16,621 bases of DNA from Hydnum rufescens UP504 (Eukaryota > Basidiomycota > Agaricomycetes > Cantharellales > Hydnaceae), in the NCBI GenBank assembly GCA_014904985.1, contig MU129239.1, forward strand, positions 1-16,621. The letters run 5' to 3'. The position numbers and the translations under genes were made by a program. Positions 14,292 to 16,621 of this stretch are shown here, piece after piece. Within the stretch, counting starts at the first letter, position 1. Each line of letters opens with the position of its first letter. Below the pieces are notes generated by a model that had not been told where the DNA came from, made no database searches, and worked only from the letters and a program-made list of their open reading frames with translations.

Positions 14292-15409
14292 ATGGCTGAC
14301 TGAGGTGCACCCATAACTTATGAGTCCCATTCATTCAAGGGGTCAAAAAGGGTATCTACTCTAGTGCACTCTCAAAATGTCCCACCATTGGTGGTATCTT
14401 CTAGGGGTAGTAGTGACTATCCTAGTGATGATGATAGTAGTGCTGAGGCTGAACATGAAGTCAAACTGTTGTGGCTTTCTCTGAAAGATCTTAAGCACTC
14501 AAATACCAAGCCCAGCTTTGTGCTTGCAGTCTCTGCAGCCCTCCATGATTTCCACATTCATCTGCTGAAACAGAACATGTTCCCAGATGAAGTGGATGTG
14601 CAACATCAAATTCTCAAAAGTATCTACTGCACATGTTGTGAGGAAGGGGTTGATCCATTTGAGGTTGATGAGTGCTTCTACAAAAGTGTTCACACCTTAA
14701 TGTATGCTGTTATCTCTGCCTGATGGTTTTCTATTCTAGATCATTCATGAGGCTTCTGGCTTCCAATCACAGTTCAAGCAAAGAGTGCAGATCATTGTCC
14801 CTCTCCTCTACAACTTCTTTGGAAAGGACCAAAATACAGCTAAGGGAATTGTCAAAGCTGCCCTTGAATTTCAATGCTACAGGTATGAATTTTTTATGGG
14901 GCATCCCAACACAGTAAGTCCACCTCAGTCAAAAATTTATATTTGATTGCTGATTTTGAAAGTATAGCCTCATTGGAATGGATTACACCACCCCACAATT
15001 GCATCAATTATAAGGACATTCTTTGAGACCAACAATGTAAAGGTTTTTGCATGTGACATCATGCCAAGTTTCATTGAGATGCCAATTGAGACAGTGGCAT
15101 TTGCCCTTACTATTGTGAGCTCACTTCAGTCCTATGCTATACTGTTCAAACTAATGCTATGGTATACAGATCCATGAGACTCTATCATCATGGAAGACTG
15201 GAGTTCTCAAGCAAAAGGGACAGAGGCTTTCTGCAACAGTATACTCTCAGATCTATCAGGGCCATGTTGGCTGGATTCAGCAGTGGAAGGACAAGCCCAC
15301 TTGCTCTGAAGAATGGAAGAAAATCTCTAAGGATCTGGGTGAAGAGGCTGCATGCATGTTTGATCATTACTGTGTGACTGGCATACTTACTGACAATTTC
15401 AATGATTAG
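14292..15409 (+). CDS. DUF6532-like protein, four exons, codon-4 stop
   Basis: Exon 1 begins ATGGCTGAC at 14292, meets TGA at codon 4 (likely decayed CGA), then stays open to about 14708. Exon 2 is 14740-14913, exon 3 14968-15114, exon 4 15170-15409 ending TAG; introns 2 and 3 are phase 0. About 325 residues. An acidic Ser/Asp stretch (YPSDDDSSAEAEHE) is followed by FHIHLLKQNMFPDEVD, then GIVKAALEFQCYRYEFF, GLHHPTIASIIRTFFETN, IEMPIETVAFALTI, HETLSSWKTGVLKQK and YSQIYQGHVGWIQQW. The order (FPD motif; HPxI followed by FF; AL block; W..G; Y...Y..H) fits the basidiomycete DUF6532 family as I recall it, whose function is unknown. The exon 1-2 junction is unresolved: the best donor (GTATGC, 14702) gives the wrong phase, and phase-0 options (GTTCAC 14688, GTTATC 14709) are poor. 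No CpG occurs in the gene after codon 4. Confidence 0.65.
14914..14967 (+). other. Intron 2 of the DUF6532-like gene
   Basis: 54 nt, donor ACA|GTAAGT, branch-like GCTGAT, acceptor AGTATAG. Joins two open exons in phase 0 (HPNT to PHWNGLHHP). Confidence 0.8.
15115..15169 (+). other. Intron 3 of the DUF6532-like gene
   Basis: 55 nt, donor ATT|GTGAGC, branch AAACTAATG, acceptor TATACAG. Splicing restores 79 open codons to the TAG at 15407-15409. Without splicing the frame stops in TGA at 15176. Confidence 0.85.
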
Positions 15410-15589
15410 TATCACTTGTGGATATGTGTCTAGCCCCACAGATCTCACAGTGCAGTTTGTGGTTTTCAACACCAACTAAGCCACCCAGATTTTCTTGATT
15501 CATCAATTTTTAGTAGTCATACAAGCACCTCAGTCAGCCACTTGGGCTGACCTCAAAAGGAGTACCATTTGAGGTTGTTTTGCTGGCCT
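15410..15589 (+). other. 3' flank of the DUF6532-like gene
   Basis: Non-coding sequence between the stop codon and the right TIR. From 15527 (GCACCTCAG, then GGCTGACCTCAAAAGG) it matches the orphan copy starting at 10255. No AATAAA-type signal is clear. Confidence 0.5.
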
Positions 15590-15676
15590 GAGGACTGATT
15601 TTTTTTGATGTCAATTGACAATGATCAAATTGACCTTAAGAGAAATTCAACTTCAGCCAATATCAATACTACATGG
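15590..15676. repeat. Right terminal inverted repeat
   Basis: Reads TTTTTTTTGATGTCAATTGAC to CAATATCAATACTACATGG, the inverted counterpart of 14156-14243. Confidence 0.85.
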
Positions 15677-15850
15677 AGGGGGTCTGGAAACCAGGGGAAT
15701 GCGGGCCTTGGGGTCAGCAGGCAACACAGCATTATCAGGGATAGCCACAATGGGTTATAATGAGTGATTTTGTACTCTTATAGACATTGACACATACTGT
15801 ATGGAGACTAATTATGATGATACATGGAGAACACAGGGATGATCCATTTC
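15677..15850. repeat. Right linker between TIR and array
   Basis: Inverted counterpart of 14045-14140 over its inner half: GGTCAGCAGGCAACACAGCA and TTATCAGGGATAGCCACAAT. The outer half is unmatched. No gene. Confidence 0.6.
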
Positions 15851-16570
15851 CTCCACCAGGGAAAGGGCTGTTGAAAAGCTGTGATTTGGGTGCACAGAAT
15901 TCACCCACACACAGCTTGAACAACAACCCCCATCCCCCTGGGGGACCACATGAGGGCAGTGGGAGAGGATGGGGATAGTGAGATGAGGGATGGTCGGATT
16001 GCTTTGTAAATGGGCTTAAAAGATGCGGATGAATGGGGCAATTCCAACAAGCCTATGAGCACCCAATTGGTTAATATTTGAGGATTCCAGGTGATGTTGA
16101 GTGGGAGGGCAGGAGGAGATGAGGAACAGCATGGCCAAAAATTGTTGGATCACCTTGAGAGTGGGGGGCATTGAAAAGCTGAAATTTGGGCGCATAGAAT
16201 GCACCCACACACAGCTTGAACAACAACCCCCTTCCCCTTGGGGGACCACATGAGGGCAGGGGGAGAGGATGGAGATGGCAAGATGAGGAGTGATTGGACT
16301 GTTTTGTAAATAGGCTTGAAAGATGCGGACGAATGAGGTGATTCCAAAAAGCCTATGAACACCCAATTTGGTTAATATTTGAGGATTCCAGGGGATGTTG
16401 AGTGGGAGGGGCAGGAGGAGATGAGGAACAGCATGGCCAAAAATTGTTGGACCACCTTGAGAGTGGGGGTGTTGAAAAGCTGTAATTTGGGTGCATAGAA
16501 TGCACCCACACACAGCTTGAACAACAACCCCCTTCCCCTTGGGGGACCACATGAGGGCAGGGGGAGAGGA
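15851..16570 (-). repeat. Right minisatellite array, about 300-bp unit, minus orientation
   Basis: Hairpins at about 15876-15920, 16177-16220 and 16476-16520 (AAAGCTG, GGGTGCA facing TGCACCC, CACACACAGCTTG) give a period of about 300 bp. The last two units are nearly identical. A 201-codon open frame on the minus strand (16621-16016) spans them, but consecutive units are read in different frames, so it is a by-product of the repeat. Confidence 0.85.
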
Positions 16571-16621
16571 ACTTGAATTCTTTACCTTTAATGTGTATAG
16601 GCCCTTGCCATTTGCACCCAT
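16571..16621. other. Edge beyond the right array
   Basis: The repeat ends at GGGGAGAGGA and unrelated sequence follows to the window end. Nothing recognised. Confidence 0.5.

Larger units (their letters stand above)
14156..15676 (+). mobile_element. TIR-bounded element carrying a DUF6532-like gene
   Basis: 1521 bp between the outer ends of the two roughly 90-bp inverted repeats. The only recognisable cargo is the spliced gene at 14292-15409; no transposase is visible, so it would be non-autonomous. It is embedded in a larger inverted structure with minisatellite arrays on both sides. No clean target duplication could be identified. Confidence 0.6.

Noticed and set aside
14364..14723. Treating the 14364-14723 frame as a complete single-exon gene starting at GTG
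   Set aside because: A GTG start is unlikely in a eukaryote. The frame is open further upstream, and downstream exons continue the domain through well-formed introns.
14672..14917. Alternative 81-codon frame across exon 2 of the DUF6532-like gene
   Set aside because: It would fit the good GTATGC donor in phase, but gives a Ser/Leu-rich peptide ending in TAA at the real donor. The other frame joins two well-spliced downstream exons.
16016..16621. 201-codon open frame on the minus strand
   Set aside because: It crosses two to three copies of the 300-bp minisatellite, and each copy is read in a different frame, so no repeated protein unit exists.

Overview
The window reads as a repeat-rich, non-housekeeping stretch of a eukaryotic genome, most likely a filamentous fungus and probably an agaricomycete basidiomycete. 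The reasons are short introns (54-116 nt, GTRAGT donors, CTRAY or TACTAAC branch sites, YAG acceptors), a gene resembling the fungal DUF6532 family, a relic resembling the C-terminus of Plavaka/KDZ-type basidiomycete transposons, several solo LTRs, and strong CpG-to-TpG/CpA decay of repeats. I see no bacterial operon, rRNA, tRNA or CRISPR array.

1-8858 holds two copies (A, 1-5163, truncated at the left window edge; B, 5473-8858) of an unusual bipolar element. Each has a palindromic centre (1600.5 and 5945.5) with a TATA-like box on each side. From the centre, units of about 250-370 bp run outward on both strands. A typical unit has an exon-like block ending in a C/G-rich hairpin, a splice donor just after it, a second hairpin inside the intron, a TACTAAC branch site and a YAG acceptor. 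Exon lengths and frames do not hold a common reading frame, so I infer a spliced non-coding array rather than a protein gene. Copy A is CpG-rich with diverged palindrome arms. Copy B is CpG-depleted, yet its central arms are identical over 366 bp. Two solo LTRs (3479-4104 and 7507-8235) sit in or beside the exon-end hairpins and have 5-bp target duplications.

8856-10984 holds a small GC-rich inverted repeat, a decayed minus-strand transposon ORF (9005-10011), and an end fragment of the TIR element found further right. 10985-13071 is a third LTR, flanked by ACACA duplications and split by a 1.49-kb insertion that is itself flanked by CCAG.

13072-16621 is a large inverted structure. Minisatellite arrays with a roughly 300-bp unit face each other (13241-13990 and 15851-16570) around a 1.5-kb element with about 90-bp terminal inverted repeats (14156-15676). 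Its only recognisable cargo is a spliced DUF6532-like gene (14292-15409). That gene contains no CpG at all, yet exons 2-4 are fully open. An apparent stop at codon 4 fits one CGA-to-TGA transition, and the first intron boundary is unresolved.

Together the region looks like a methylated, repeat-trapping compartment rather than a set of cooperating genes. The two notable systems are the bipolar intron-hairpin array and the TIR-bounded DUF6532-like gene.
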